This document shows positions 24,392-33,061 of a stretch of 42,462 nt of DNA, piece by piece. The position numbers were made by a program, and so were the translations under genes. Positions within the stretch are counted from its first letter, which is position 1, and every line of letters begins with the position of its first letter. Source of the DNA: JAEUOS01 sp964470865 (GTDB taxonomy: Bacteria; Pseudomonadota; Gammaproteobacteria; Burkholderiales; JAEUOS01). The DNA is taken from contig CAYYFR010000027.1 of the NCBI GenBank assembly GCA_964470865.1, positions 1 to 42,462 of the forward strand, read 5' to 3'. Below the pieces are notes generated by a model. It was given only the letters and a program-made list of their open reading frames with translations, made no database searches and had not been told where the DNA came from.

Positions 24392-25720
24392 ATGAAGCCG
24401 GTGATCGCACTGGTCGGCCGGCCCAACGTCGGCAAATCGACCCTTTTCAACCGCTTGACCAAGTCGCGCGACGCGCTTGTCGCCGATATCCCTGGCTTGA
24501 CGCGCGACCGCCACTACGGTCACGGACGCATCGGCGACCGCCCGTTCCTGGTGATCGACACCGGCGGATTCGAGCCTGACGCCAAGTCGGGCATCGTGGG
24601 CGAAATGGCCAAACAGGCCTCGCAGGCGATCGCCGAGGCCGATGTGGTGATTTTCCTTACCGACGGCCGCGCCGGCGTCACCGGGCATGACCACACGATC
24701 GCCGAAATGTTGCGCAAATCTGGGCGCAAGGCGCTGCTGGCGGTCAACAAGACCGAGGGCATGACGCTCACCGGCATGGCCAACGAATTCTTCGAACTCG
24801 GCCTGGGCGAACCACGCCCGATTTCCTCGGCGCACGGCGATGGCGTGCGCGAACTGATCGAACTGGCGCTCGAACCTTTTCCCGAAGAGGAATTGGCGCC
24901 TGCGGAAGGTATTGAAAAGCGGCCGCGCATCGCCATCGCCGGGCGGCCAAACGTCGGCAAGTCGACGCTGGTCAACACACTTCTGGGCGAGGAACGCGTC
25001 ATCGCATTCGACCAGCCGGGCACCACGCGCGATGCGATCTCGATCGACTTCGACTACGACAACCAGCCCTATACCCTGATCGATACGGCAGGACTGCGGC
25101 GGCGCGGCAAGGTATTCGAGACCATCGAGAAGTTTTCGGTCATCAAGACCATCCAGGCAATTTCGGACGCCAACATCGTGGTGCTGGTGTTGGACGCGCA
25201 GCAGGACATCGCCGATCAGGATGCGCATATCGCCGGCTTCATCCTGGAAGCCGGACGCGCGGTGGTGATCGCGATCAACAAGTGGGACGGTCTGGATGCC
25301 TATGCGCGCGAACGGGTCAAGCATGAATTCGCCCGCAAGCTCAAGTTTCTCGATTTTGCCAACGTGCATTTCATCTCGGCGCGTCTGGCGCAAGGGATTG
25401 GCGCCCTGATGAAATCGGTGGGCGAGGCCTATGCGGCAGCTACCGCCAAGCTTTCCACGCCACGCATCACCCGTGCCCTGCAAGAGGCGGTGGAGCGCCA
25501 GCAACCGCCACGTGCGGGCATGTCGCGTCCGAAAATGCGTTATGCGCACCAGGGCGGCATGAACCCGCCGATCATCGTGGTGCACGGAAACTCGCTGCAA
25601 CAGGTGCCCGACAGCTACCGACGTTACCTGGAGGGCTATTTTCGGGAAACTTTTCGGCTCAAAGGCACTCCATTACAGGTGCAGTTCAAGCTCGGGCGAA
25701 ACCCCTACGCGGAGTCCTGA
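24392..25720 (+). CDS. der: Ribosome biogenesis GTPase Der (EngA)
   Basis: A 442-residue GTPase with two tandem G domains, unique to Der, required for 50S subunit assembly. The first G1 motif is GRPNVGKSTLFNRL (9-22) and the second is GRPNVGKSTLVNTL near residue 187. DTGGFEP and DTAGLRRRGKV are the G3 regions; NKTEG and NKWDG are the G4 motifs. The C-terminal KH-like domain includes RPKMRYAHQGGMNPPIIVVHGN and ends FRLKGTPLQVQFKLGRNPY. Length and order fit the family. hfq follows after 124 bases, an arrangement usual in betaproteobacteria. Confidence 0.98.
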   Translation: MKPVIALVGRPNVGKSTLFNRLTKSRDALVADIPGLTRDRHYGHGRIGDRPFLVIDTGGFEPDAKSGIVGEMAKQASQAIAEADVVIFLTDGRAGVTGHDHTIAEMLRKSGRKALLAVNKTEGMTLTGMANEFFELGLGEPRPISSAHGDGVRELIELALEPFPEEELAPAEGIEKRPRIAIAGRPNVGKSTLVNTLLGEERVIAFDQPGTTRDAISIDFDYDNQPYTLIDTAGLRRRGKVFETIEKFSVIKTIQAISDANIVVLVLDAQQDIADQDAHIAGFILEAGRAVVIAINKWDGLDAYARERVKHEFARKLKFLDFANVHFISARLAQGIGALMKSVGEAYAAATAKLSTPRITRALQEAVERQQPPRAGMSRPKMRYAHQGGMNPPIIVVHGNSLQQVPDSYRRYLEGYFRETFRLKGTPLQVQFKLGRNPYAES

Positions 25721-25811
25721 TATCCGCAGGTGAAACCGGTTACGGCCCCAAAGCCGCGGCCGGCGACGCCCGCAGCGCCCGTGCTTGGCAGTGATTTGGC
25801 GATCGTGTACA

Positions 25812-25823
25812 TTGAAATTTCAA
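25812..25823. promoter_or_regulatory. 12-bp palindrome in the hfq leader
   Basis: TTGAAATTTCAA is a perfect uninterrupted palindrome 22 bases before the hfq ATG, just ahead of the ribosome site GGAG (25835-25838 region). It could be an operator or part of a leader structure. Hfq often controls its own mRNA through leader sequences, but a link to this palindrome is only a guess. Confidence 0.4.
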
Positions 25824-25844
25824 CAATAAGACTGGAGTTTTTCC

Positions 25845-26084
25845 ATGAGCAACAAAGGGCAAATGCTACAAGACCCGTTTCTCAATGCCCTGCGGCGCGA
25901 GCACATGCCGGTGGCGATTTACCTGGTAAACGGCATCAAGCTGCAAGGACAGATCGAATCCTTCGACCAGTACGTCGTGCTGCTCAAGAACACAGTCACA
26001 CAAATGGTCTACAAGCATGCGATCTCGACGGTGGTGCCTTCACGCCCGGTCAACATGAGCCTCGAAACGGAAGGCGAAACCTGA
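25845..26084 (+). CDS. hfq: RNA chaperone Hfq
   Basis: A 79-residue Sm-like protein that forms a hexamer and pairs small RNAs with mRNAs. The start MSNKGQMLQDPFLNALRREH holds the proximal-face Gln and Asp (QDPFLN); Sm1 covers PVAIYLVNGIKLQGQIESFD; and Sm2 ends in the conserved YKHAIST, which carries the proximal-face residues Lys-His. The C-terminal tail is short (PSRPVNMSLETEGET), as in other Burkholderiales. CTGGAG lies upstream of the ATG. It begins the classic hfq-hflX-hflK-hflC cluster. Confidence 0.98.
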   Translation: MSNKGQMLQDPFLNALRREHMPVAIYLVNGIKLQGQIESFDQYVVLLKNTVTQMVYKHAISTVVPSRPVNMSLETEGET

Positions 26085-26126
26085 TTTCGCGCCTCCGCGC
26101 CGGCGCGCAGGCCTGAGCGCGCGCCC

Positions 26127-27335
26127 ATGCTGGATTCCTACCAGGCGCCCAAACGCACGGCGCTTGACATCAACGCCAATCAGGCGGCACTGGTTTGCCT
26201 TGATTTCGGCGGCGGTGATCATGCCGATGCAGTGGCCGAGTTTCGGCTTCTCTGTCAAAGCGCAGGTTTGATCGAGGTGAGCTTCACGGCCGGCCGCCGC
26301 GCGCGCCCCGATTCCGCCTTGTTCGCCGGTTCCGGCAAGGTCGCCGAAATTGCCGCAGCAATCGAGCCTGCCCACGCCGCCATTGCCGTTTTCAATCACA
26401 TTTTGTCGCCGGCGCAACAGCGCAATCTCGAGCGCGAACTCAAGGTGCCGGTGATCGATCGCAGCACGCTGATCCTCGACATTTTCGCGCAGCGGGCGAA
26501 AAGCCATGAAGGCAAAATCCAGGTTGAACTGGCGCAGTTGCGTCATTTGGCCACCCGCCTGGTGCGCGGCTGGACCCACCTGGAGCGGCAAAAAGGCGGT
26601 ATCGGTCTGCGCGGCCCGGGCGAAACCCAACTCGAAACCGATCGCCGCCTGCTCGGTGACAGGGTCAAGCTCCTGAGCGCACGCCTGCAACGCCTGCAAC
26701 GTCAGCGCGACGTGCAGCGCCGCGCACGCAGCCGCGGCGGGGTTTTCTCGGTATCTTTGGTTGGCTACACCAATGCCGGAAAATCCACCCTTTTCAACGC
26801 CCTCACCAAGGCCGACTCCTACGCCGCCGACAAATTGTTCGCTACCCTGGACACCACCTCGCGGCGCCTGCATTTGGGCGACGCTCTGGATGTCGTGGTC
26901 TCGGATACCGTCGGCTTCATCCGCGACCTCCCGCACACCCTGGTGGCGGCGTTTCGCGCGACTCTGGAAGAGACCGCACAGGCCGATCTGCTGCTGCATG
27001 TGGTCGATTCCGCAGCGCCGGCGCGCATGGAACAGATCGCCGAGGTGGAGTCGGTGCTCAAGCAAATCGGCGCTGCCGACGTGGCGCAAATTCTGGTCTG
27101 GAACAAGATCGACCTGGCCGCCGAAGAGGGCGGTGCGCGCCATCGCGCGAGTGTGGAACGCGACGAATATGCTAATATTTCAAGGTTGTACGTGAGCGCG
27201 CGCACCCGCGAGGGTCTGAGTCATTTGCGCCAAGCTCTGATGGAACGTGCGGCGCTATTCAAGCGCGGTTCGGGGCAGAAGAGTGCAGCGATCGCGGCGG
27301 GAGCATCGGGCTCATCCGCCGTTTCTGTTTTGTAA
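26127..27335 (+). CDS. hflX: Ribosome-associated GTPase HflX
   Basis: A 402-residue HflX, a GTPase that splits stalled or stressed 70S ribosomes. The N-terminal HflX domain includes DSALFAGSGKVAEIA and VIDRSTLILDIFAQRAKSHE, then the linker signature GPGETQLETDRRLL. The G domain has G1 GYTNAGKSTLFNAL (about residue 213), G3 DTVGFIRDLPHTLVAAFRAT and G4 WNKIDL. It starts 42 bases after hfq, and hflK begins 14 bases after its stop. The C-terminal tail after RQALMERAALFK is low complexity. Confidence 0.97.
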   Translation: MLDSYQAPKRTALDINANQAALVCLDFGGGDHADAVAEFRLLCQSAGLIEVSFTAGRRARPDSALFAGSGKVAEIAAAIEPAHAAIAVFNHILSPAQQRNLERELKVPVIDRSTLILDIFAQRAKSHEGKIQVELAQLRHLATRLVRGWTHLERQKGGIGLRGPGETQLETDRRLLGDRVKLLSARLQRLQRQRDVQRRARSRGGVFSVSLVGYTNAGKSTLFNALTKADSYAADKLFATLDTTSRRLHLGDALDVVVSDTVGFIRDLPHTLVAAFRATLEETAQADLLLHVVDSAAPARMEQIAEVESVLKQIGAADVAQILVWNKIDLAAEEGGARHRASVERDEYANISRLYVSARTREGLSHLRQALMERAALFKRGSGQKSAAIAAGASGSSAVSVL

Positions 27336-27349
27336 GGGCACTGCAGTCC

Positions 27350-28594
27350 ATGCATCTAAATTCGTGGTTGTCAGCAATAAAAAGCCGGATCGCCGGCCAT
27401 CGTGTGTTCGCCACTGGCGGCGGTCCGCCAGACCTGGAAGAGTTGTGGCGCGATTTCAATCGCAAGCTCTCGGGCATGTTCGGCGGCGCTGGTGGCGGTG
27501 GCAACCGCGCGCCTGCCAGCGGCAGCGGCGGCCCACCGAACATGAAATTGTTCGGTGGGGGCATGGCCCTGGTGGCCGCCGTGGTGTTGCTTTTGTGGGC
27601 TTCGAGCGGCTTCTTCATTGTGCCGGAAGGCCAGACTGCGGCGATCATGCGCTTCGGCAAGTTCACCGAACAAACCGATCGCGCCGGTTTCAAATGGCGC
27701 CTGCCTTACCCGATCGAGCAGCATGAAATGGTCAACTTGCAGCAGTTGCGGCAGGTCGAGGTCGGCTACCGCAACAACGTCAAGACCAAGGTTCTCAAGG
27801 AATCGCTGATGCTCACCGATGATGAAAACATCATCGACATCCAGTTCGCGGTGCAATACCGCTTGTCGTCGGCAACCGACTACCTGTTCAACAACCGGGC
27901 ACCTGACGAAACCGTGCTGCAGGCTGCGGAAACCGCGATGCGCGAACTGGTGGGCAAATCGAAGATGGATTTCGTACTCTATGAGGGCAAGGAGCAGGTG
28001 GCAAAATCGGCTGAAAAGCTGATCCAGCAGATCGTCGATCGCTACAAGACCGGCATTCTGATTGTCAACGTGACCTTGCAGAATGTTCAGCCGCCGGAGC
28101 CGGTACAGTTCGCATTCGACGATGCGGTCAAGGCCGGCCAGGATCGTGAACGCCAGAAAAACGAGGGCCAGAGCTACGCCAACGAGGTTATTCCGAAAGC
28201 CAGCGGCGCCGCCGCCCGACTGACCGAGGAAGCCGAAGCCTACAAGCAGAAGGCGATCGCCGGTGCCGAGGGCGATGCCAGTCGCTTCAAGCAGGTGCTT
28301 GCCGAATACTCCAAGGCACCGCAAATCACGCGTGATCGCATGTATATCGAAACCATGCAGCAGGTGTACGCCAACACCTCGAAAGTGATGATCGACGTGC
28401 GATCCGGCAATCCCCTGCTGTATCTGCCGCTGGACAAGCTGGTGCAGCAATCGGGCTCCGGCACGGGGGGCTTGCAGGTCGAGCCTTCCGGGACCGGCGC
28501 GGCACGCGCGCCGGCCACTGAGGCTGCCGCCGCACCAGTCGGCGAAGCCCGCTCGCGCGACGCGCAGCGCAACCGTGAACGGGAGGGTCGTTGA
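27350..28594 (+). CDS. hflK: FtsH protease modulator HflK
   Basis: A 414-residue SPFH-domain membrane protein that forms a large cage with HflC around FtsH and limits access of membrane substrates. The N-terminus carries PPDLEELWRDFNRKLSGMFG and a Gly-rich stretch; one transmembrane segment follows (MALVAAVVLLLWASSGFFIV, 72-91); then the SPFH domain (VPEGQTAAIMRFGKFTEQTD, IDIQFAVQYRLSS) and a long coiled coil rich in Ala/Glu. The C-terminal tail is Pro/Ala/Arg rich. Its TGA shares one base with the hflC ATG, indicating coupled translation. Confidence 0.97.
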   Translation: MHLNSWLSAIKSRIAGHRVFATGGGPPDLEELWRDFNRKLSGMFGGAGGGGNRAPASGSGGPPNMKLFGGGMALVAAVVLLLWASSGFFIVPEGQTAAIMRFGKFTEQTDRAGFKWRLPYPIEQHEMVNLQQLRQVEVGYRNNVKTKVLKESLMLTDDENIIDIQFAVQYRLSSATDYLFNNRAPDETVLQAAETAMRELVGKSKMDFVLYEGKEQVAKSAEKLIQQIVDRYKTGILIVNVTLQNVQPPEPVQFAFDDAVKAGQDRERQKNEGQSYANEVIPKASGAAARLTEEAEAYKQKAIAGAEGDASRFKQVLAEYSKAPQITRDRMYIETMQQVYANTSKVMIDVRSGNPLLYLPLDKLVQQSGSGTGGLQVEPSGTGAARAPATEAAAAPVGEARSRDAQRNREREGR

Positions 28595-29481
28595 TGCCGC
28601 GCGTCGCCTCCGCCGTTTTCGGCCTGCTGCTGCTGGTGATGCTGGCCTCCTCCACCCTCTTCGTGGTCGATCAACGCCAATACGCGATCGTGTTCGCCTT
28701 GGGCGAGGTCAAGGAGGTTGTCAATCAGCCCGGCCTGCATTTCAAGTTGCCGCCGCCTTTTCAGAACGTCACGTTCTACGAAAAGCGCATCATGACCATC
28801 GATACGCCGGATTCCGACCGCTTCATCACTTCGGAGAAGAAGAATCTGGTGGTGGACTCGTTTGTCAAGTGGCGCATCAGCGACCCCAAGCTTTACTACG
28901 TCAGCGTCCAGGGGCGTGAAATCGATGCGGTATACCGCATCCAGCAAAGCCTGAAGGATGCGCTCAACAACGAGATCGGCAAGCGCACCGTCAACGACAT
29001 GGTGTCGGGTGCGCGTGACAAGGTGATGCAGGACATCAGCAACAAGGTCAACATCGACGCCGGCAAGATCGGGGTTGAGATCGTCGATGTCCGCTTGAAG
29101 CGCGTCGAGTTCTCCGACGAAATCAAGGATGCGGTATTCAAACGCATGGAGTCCGAGCGCAAGCGGGTCGCCAACGAACTGCGCTCGACCGGTTTTGCCG
29201 ATAGCGAAAAGATTCGCGCCGATGCCGACCGGCAGCGTGAGGTGATCCTGGCGGAAGCCATCAAGGGTGCGCAGACAGTCAAGGGCGATGGCGATGCGAA
29301 GGCGGCGGCGATCTATGCAGCCGCATTTGGACAGAATCCGGAGTTCTACAATTTCTACCGCAGCCTGGAAGCCTATCGCAACAGCTTCCGCAACAAGGGC
29401 GACGTGCTGGTGGTCGAGCCCAATTCCGAGTTCTTCAAGTACCTGAAGAATCCGGGCGGTGGCTCCGGCAAGGGCAAGTAA
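28594..29481 (+). CDS. hflC: FtsH protease modulator HflC
   Basis: A 295-residue SPFH protein, partner of HflK. An N-terminal transmembrane segment (VFGLLLLVMLASSTLFVV) precedes the SPFH domain: VDQRQYAIVFALGEVKEVVN, GLHFKLPPPFQNVTFYEKRI, and DKVMQDISNKVNIDAGKIGV. ESERKRVANELRSTGFADSE and the end NPEFYNFYRSLEAYRNSF are typical of HflC. I choose the ATG at 28594, sharing its first base with the hflK stop and placed after GGGAGGG, rather than the TTG one codon earlier. Confidence 0.97.
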   Translation: MPRVASAVFGLLLLVMLASSTLFVVDQRQYAIVFALGEVKEVVNQPGLHFKLPPPFQNVTFYEKRIMTIDTPDSDRFITSEKKNLVVDSFVKWRISDPKLYYVSVQGREIDAVYRIQQSLKDALNNEIGKRTVNDMVSGARDKVMQDISNKVNIDAGKIGVEIVDVRLKRVEFSDEIKDAVFKRMESERKRVANELRSTGFADSEKIRADADRQREVILAEAIKGAQTVKGDGDAKAAAIYAAAFGQNPEFYNFYRSLEAYRNSFRNKGDVLVVEPNSEFFKYLKNPGGGSGKGK

Positions 29482-29500
29482 GCAGCGGCCTTGGGCATTT

Positions 29501-29683
29501 GTGTCTACATTTCTGGCAGCTCTGGCCCTGATGCTGGTGATCGAAGGTCTGGCACCATTGATCGCCCCGGTGACATGGCGTGAAACGTTCCGCCGCATGA
29601 TCGACCTGCGCGACGGCCAGTTGCGCTTTGTCGGCGCCGCCTCGATCGCCTGCGGCGCCTTGCTGTACCTGATTGTCGCCTGA
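29501..29683 (+). CDS. DUF2065 small membrane protein (YjeT-like)
   Basis: A 60-residue protein with two hydrophobic segments, FLAALALMLVIEGLAPLI and VGAASIACGALLYLIVA, separated by a basic loop (WRETFRRMIDLRDGQLRF). This matches DUF2065/YjeT, a small inner-membrane family found between hflC and hisZ or purA in many proteobacteria. The frame is open from 29459, but a start there overlaps hflC; the GTG at 29501 gives the family's usual length and N-terminus. Function unknown. hisZ begins 15 bases after its stop. Confidence 0.78.
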   Translation: MSTFLAALALMLVIEGLAPLIAPVTWRETFRRMIDLRDGQLRFVGAASIACGALLYLIVA

Positions 29684-29698
29684 GAAGCTCAGGCCCGC

Positions 29699-30868
29699 AT
29701 GTCGAACTGGGCGCTGCCTGAGTACATCGCAGACGTGCTGCCACCGGAGGCGCGGCGCATCGAAGCACTGCGTCGTGCCTTACTCGATGTCTTTCGTGCG
29801 CACGGTTACGAGTTGACCCTGCCGCCCTTGCTCGAGTACGTGGACTCCCTGTTCACGGGAACCGGCCACGACATGGAGCTGCGCACCTTCAAGCTGGTCG
29901 ACCAACTCAGCGGGCGCACCATGGGCTTGCGCGCCGACATCACGCCCCAGGTGGCGCGCATCGATGCCCACTTGCTCAACCGCGAAGGCGTGAGCCGCCT
30001 GTGCTATTGCGGTCCTGTGCTGCACACGCTGCCGGCCGGACTGGCGGTGAGCCGCGAACCCTTGCAAATCGGCGCGGAGCTTTATGGTCATGCCGGGCTC
30101 GAGGCTGACATCGAAATCCAGAACCTCCTGCTCGCAGTGCTCAGGCAAAGCGGAGTGACGGTACGCCTGGATCTCGGGCACGTGGGCGTGTTTCGTGCGC
30201 TGGCAGCGCGCGCCTCGCTTGGGGCTGCCGCCGGCGAGAGTCTGTTCGCAATGTTGCAGTCCAAGGACACACCGGCCATCGACGTCGCCAGCGCAAGCGT
30301 GGCCGAGCCCCTGCGTTCGGCCTTGCGCCTGCTGCCGCGCTTGTATGGTGGCCCCGAGGTACTGGAGCGTGCGCGGCGCGAACTGCCGGACCTGCCACAG
30401 ATTCATGCCGCGCTTGACGACCTGGAGCATCTGGTAGCCGCCATCGAGGGCGCCGAGGTCAGCATCGACTTGGCCGAGTTGCGCGGTTACCAGTATCACA
30501 GCGGCGTGGTGTTCTCGGCGTACAGCGACGGCCTGCCCAACGCGATCGCGCGTGGCGGGCGCTACGACGAGGTCGGGCGCGCATTCGGCCGGGCGCGCCC
30601 GGCGACCGGGTTTTCACTGGATTTGCGCGAGCTGGCGCGACTCACCCCGGATCTCGCCGAATGCACCGGCATTCTCGCGCCCTGGTCGCAGGATGCCGCG
30701 CTCAAGGACAAGATCAACGCCTTGCGCTTGGCCGGCGAAGTCGTTGTCAGTGCCTTGCCGGGGCATGATTCCACGTCCTGGCTGCCATGCTGCGCGCGCG
30801 AGTTGCGCCTTGAAGCTGGCCGCTGGAGCGTGGTACCGATCCTCCCTGTGGCCGCCGCGGTCACCTGA
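29699..30868 (+). CDS. hisZ: ATP phosphoribosyltransferase regulatory subunit HisZ
   Basis: A 389-residue paralogue of histidyl-tRNA synthetase that regulates the short form of HisG in the first step of histidine synthesis. The class II fold is visible in WALPEYIADVLPPEARRIEA, ELTLPPLLEYVDSLFTGTGH and GLRADITPQVARIDAHLLNR. REPLQIGAELYGHAG and NAIARGGRYDEVGRAFGRAR follow. The anticodon-binding domain of true HisRS is absent, as expected. The presence of HisZ predicts a short HisG elsewhere on the chromosome. It lies between the DUF2065 gene and purA, the standard Burkholderiales position. Confidence 0.95.
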   Translation: MSNWALPEYIADVLPPEARRIEALRRALLDVFRAHGYELTLPPLLEYVDSLFTGTGHDMELRTFKLVDQLSGRTMGLRADITPQVARIDAHLLNREGVSRLCYCGPVLHTLPAGLAVSREPLQIGAELYGHAGLEADIEIQNLLLAVLRQSGVTVRLDLGHVGVFRALAARASLGAAAGESLFAMLQSKDTPAIDVASASVAEPLRSALRLLPRLYGGPEVLERARRELPDLPQIHAALDDLEHLVAAIEGAEVSIDLAELRGYQYHSGVVFSAYSDGLPNAIARGGRYDEVGRAFGRARPATGFSLDLRELARLTPDLAECTGILAPWSQDAALKDKINALRLAGEVVVSALPGHDSTSWLPCCARELRLEAGRWSVVPILPVAAAVT

Positions 30869-30871
30869 CGG

Positions 30872-30895
30872 AGTAAAGTCGTAGCGCGCTTTACT
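30872..30895. repeat. Inverted repeat between hisZ and purA
   Basis: AGTAAAG (30872-30878) and CTTTACT (30889-30895) are perfect complements separated by ten bases. The repeat begins just three bases after the hisZ stop. There is no T-tract on either strand, so it is a weak hairpin or an operator rather than a clear terminator. It does not resemble the E. coli PurR box. Confidence 0.4.
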
Positions 30896-30972
30896 TCCCG
30901 ATCCTGTGCGCAGCCGCGCGCTGTATCAGGCCTTGATCGTCCGCTTTCAATTTTTCATGTAACAGGCATGCC

Positions 30973-32265
30973 ATGGCAAAAAACGTAGTGGTCATCGGAA
31001 CCCAGTGGGGCGACGAGGGCAAAGGCAAGATCGTCGACTGGATGACAGACCATGCCGATGGCGTGGTGCGCTTCCAGGGTGGCCACAACGCCGGCCACAC
31101 GCTGGTGATCGCCGGTCGCAAGACCATACTGCGACTGATCCCGTCGGGCATTTTGCGCCCCGATGTAACTTGCTACATCGGCAATGGCGTGGTGCTGTCC
31201 CCGGAAGCGCTGTTCAAGGAGATCGACGAGCTTGAGGCCGCAGGCATCCGGGTCTCGAATCGCCTGCGCATTTCACAATCCTGCACCCTGATCCTGCCGT
31301 ATCACGTGGCGCTCGACCAGGCACGGGAGGCCGCCAAGGGCGCTGCCAAGATCGGCACCACGGGCCGCGGCATCGGTCCTGCCTACGAAGACAAGGCCGG
31401 GCGACGTGCGCTCAAGGTGATCGACCTCTTCAACCCCGAGCGCTTTGCCGTCAAGCTTGGCGAGGTGATGGATTTCCACAATTTCGTGCTCACCCAATAC
31501 CTCAAGACCGCAGCGGTCGATTACAAGGCAACGCTCGACCAGATGCTCGCGTTCGCAGCGCGCTTGAAGCCGATGGTGGCCGATGTTTCCAGTGAGCTGC
31601 ATGCGGTCTCGGCCGCCGGCAAGAACCTGCTGTTCGAAGGTGCCCAGGGCACACTGCTCGATGTCGACCACGGCACTTATCCTTTCGTCACCTCTTCGAA
31701 TTGCGTCGCCGGTGCAGCGGCTGCGGGCGCCGGTGTCGGGCCGTCGCAACTGCACTACATCCTGGGCATTACCAAGGCCTATGCGACACGCGTCGGCTCC
31801 GGCCCGTTCCCCACCGAGCTTGATGACGCCGTCGGTGATCACCTGCGTGTCAAGGGCAGCGAGTTCGGCTCCGTCACCGGGCGGCCGCGGCGCTGCGGCT
31901 GGTTCGACGCGGCGGCTCTCAAGCGCTCGATCCAGATCAACGGCATCAGCGGGCTTTGCATCACCAAGCTTGACGTGCTTGACGGCATGGAGAGCGTCAA
32001 GCTGTGCACGGGTTACCGGATGAACGGCGTGGCCTACGACCTGCTGCCGCCGGGCGCCGACAGTGCCGCTGCCTGTGTGCCGGTGTACGAGGAAATGCCG
32101 GGCTGGAGCGAAACCACCGTTGGGGTACAACAGCTCGAACGCCTGCCGCAGAACGCGCGCAACTACCTGCAACGACTGGAACAGGCCTGTGGTGCGCCAA
32201 TCGCCCTGATTTCCACCGGACCCGAGCGCGACCAGACCATCGTGCTGTCACACCCGTTCAAATAA
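30973..32265 (+). CDS. purA: Adenylosuccinate synthetase
   Basis: A 430-residue PurA, which joins IMP and aspartate with GTP hydrolysis on the path to AMP. The GTP loop is VVIGTQWGDEGKGKIVD with catalytic Asp14, and GGHNAGHTL contains catalytic His42. QGTLLDVDHGTYPFVTSSN, GPFPTELDD and TGRPRRCGWFDAAAL are standard signatures, as is the end STGPERDQTIVL. Length fits the family (about 430). The phosphoribosyltransferase gene follows 24 bases after its stop, making a purine-related pair. Confidence 0.98.
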   Translation: MAKNVVVIGTQWGDEGKGKIVDWMTDHADGVVRFQGGHNAGHTLVIAGRKTILRLIPSGILRPDVTCYIGNGVVLSPEALFKEIDELEAAGIRVSNRLRISQSCTLILPYHVALDQAREAAKGAAKIGTTGRGIGPAYEDKAGRRALKVIDLFNPERFAVKLGEVMDFHNFVLTQYLKTAAVDYKATLDQMLAFAARLKPMVADVSSELHAVSAAGKNLLFEGAQGTLLDVDHGTYPFVTSSNCVAGAAAAGAGVGPSQLHYILGITKAYATRVGSGPFPTELDDAVGDHLRVKGSEFGSVTGRPRRCGWFDAAALKRSIQINGISGLCITKLDVLDGMESVKLCTGYRMNGVAYDLLPPGADSAAACVPVYEEMPGWSETTVGVQQLERLPQNARNYLQRLEQACGAPIALISTGPERDQTIVLSHPFK

Positions 32266-32289
32266 GGCGGGCTTAAGAAAAAAACCTTC

Positions 32290-32814
32290 ATGGCAGACCT
32301 CTTTGTATCCTGGAACGACTATCACGATGCCATTGAGCGGCTCGCAGCCAAGGTACATGCATCCGGCTTCGCCTTCAATCAGATCATCTGCCTGGCGCGC
32401 GGCGGCCTGCGCGTAGGTGACACCCTGTCGCGCATCTTCAACCAGCCCCTGGGTGTACTGGCGACCCAATCCTACTTTGCCAATCTCGACAAGAGTGAAG
32501 AAACCCAGGGAGAACTGACCATCGGCCAGCACATGGCCAAGGTCAATGAGCGCCTGGGCGATCGTGTCCTGATGGTCGACGACCTGGTCGATTCCGGCAA
32601 GACCATGCAGGAAGTCGTCAGCCATCTGCGCACCCGCTACCCGGGCATCATCGAGGTGCGCACCGCGGTGATCTGGCGCAAGGGCTGTTCGGTTTTCACG
32701 CCGGATTTCTGCGCCGACGATCTGCCGCATAATCCGTGGATTCACCAGCCTTTCGAAATCTACGACAAACTGAAACCGGCCGAGCTGGCCACGCGCCTGG
32801 ATGCAACGTCCTGA
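32290..32814 (+). CDS. Purine phosphoribosyltransferase-like protein
   Basis: A 174-residue type I phosphoribosyltransferase. The PRPP-binding loop is VLMVDDLVDSGKTMQEVV (93-110) with the paired acidic residues, and IICLARGGLRVGDTLSRIF is the first substrate loop. WIHQPFEIYDKL near the end resembles the xanthine/guanine group (Gpt-like), where an aromatic residue stacks on the purine. Its place directly after purA supports a role in purine salvage, probably from hypoxanthine, guanine or xanthine, but base specificity cannot be fixed by eye. A terminator hairpin lies just beyond the stop. Confidence 0.88.
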   Translation: MADLFVSWNDYHDAIERLAAKVHASGFAFNQIICLARGGLRVGDTLSRIFNQPLGVLATQSYFANLDKSEETQGELTIGQHMAKVNERLGDRVLMVDDLVDSGKTMQEVVSHLRTRYPGIIEVRTAVIWRKGCSVFTPDFCADDLPHNPWIHQPFEIYDKLKPAELATRLDATS

Positions 32815-32820
32815 GCACCG

Positions 32821-32849
32821 AAAACAAAAAGCCGCTCCGGGAGCGGCTT
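32821..32849 (-). terminator. Intrinsic terminator for tRNA-Leu, probably bidirectional
   Basis: GCCGCTC (32831-32837) and GAGCGGC (32841-32847) form a seven-base GC stem around a three-base loop, extended by AA/TT pairs. Read leftward it is followed by TTTTTGTTTT, an ideal terminator for the tRNA-Leu transcript. Read rightward the following T's are sparse (TTCGCGTTTG), so it would act less well for the phosphoribosyltransferase transcript. Confidence 0.85.
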
Positions 32850-32901
32850 CGCGTTTGTTGCATGCAGTCGGCAAGAGTCGACAAGAGTGGACTATTGAAA
32901 C

Positions 32902-32988
32902 TGGTGCCCAGAAAGGGACTCGAACCCCCACAGTGTTGCCACCGCCAGGACCTGAACCTGGTGCGTCTACCAATTCCGCCATCTGGGC
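32902..32988 (-). tRNA. tRNA-Leu (anticodon CAG)
   Basis: The minus strand from 32988 to 32902 folds into a cloverleaf with a long variable arm, as expected for leucine tRNA. The acceptor arms are GCCCAGA and TCTGGGC, the discriminator is A, and the CCA end is encoded. The anticodon arm CCAGG-TTCAGGT-CCTGG gives anticodon CAG, reading CUG, the main leucine codon in GC-rich genomes. The T arm GGGGGTTCGAGTCCC is canonical. A -10 element lies upstream and a strong terminator downstream, so it is a single-gene transcript. Confidence 0.97.
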
Positions 32989-33048
32989 ATTAAAGCTGAC
33001 TGCTTTGAACGCTGGAACTGAACAAAACCGTCACCCCAACTCACCAAG

Positions 33049-33054
33049 ATTATA
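33049..33054 (-). promoter_or_regulatory. -10 box of the tRNA-Leu promoter
   Basis: On the minus strand TATAAT reads from 33054 to 33049, about 60 bases before the tRNA 5' end. The -35 region would fall inside the first codons of the divergent rnr gene (around 33072-33077), where no strong TTGACA is visible. The perfect -10 and its position make this the best promoter candidate for the tRNA. Confidence 0.55.
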
Positions 33055-33061
33055 ACGAAAA

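Noticed and set aside
32248..32982. Long minus-strand ORF beginning MAELVDAPGSGPGGG
   Set aside because: Its N-terminus is a translation of the tRNA-Leu gene and the rest is antisense to the phosphoribosyltransferase gene; a common annotation artefact.
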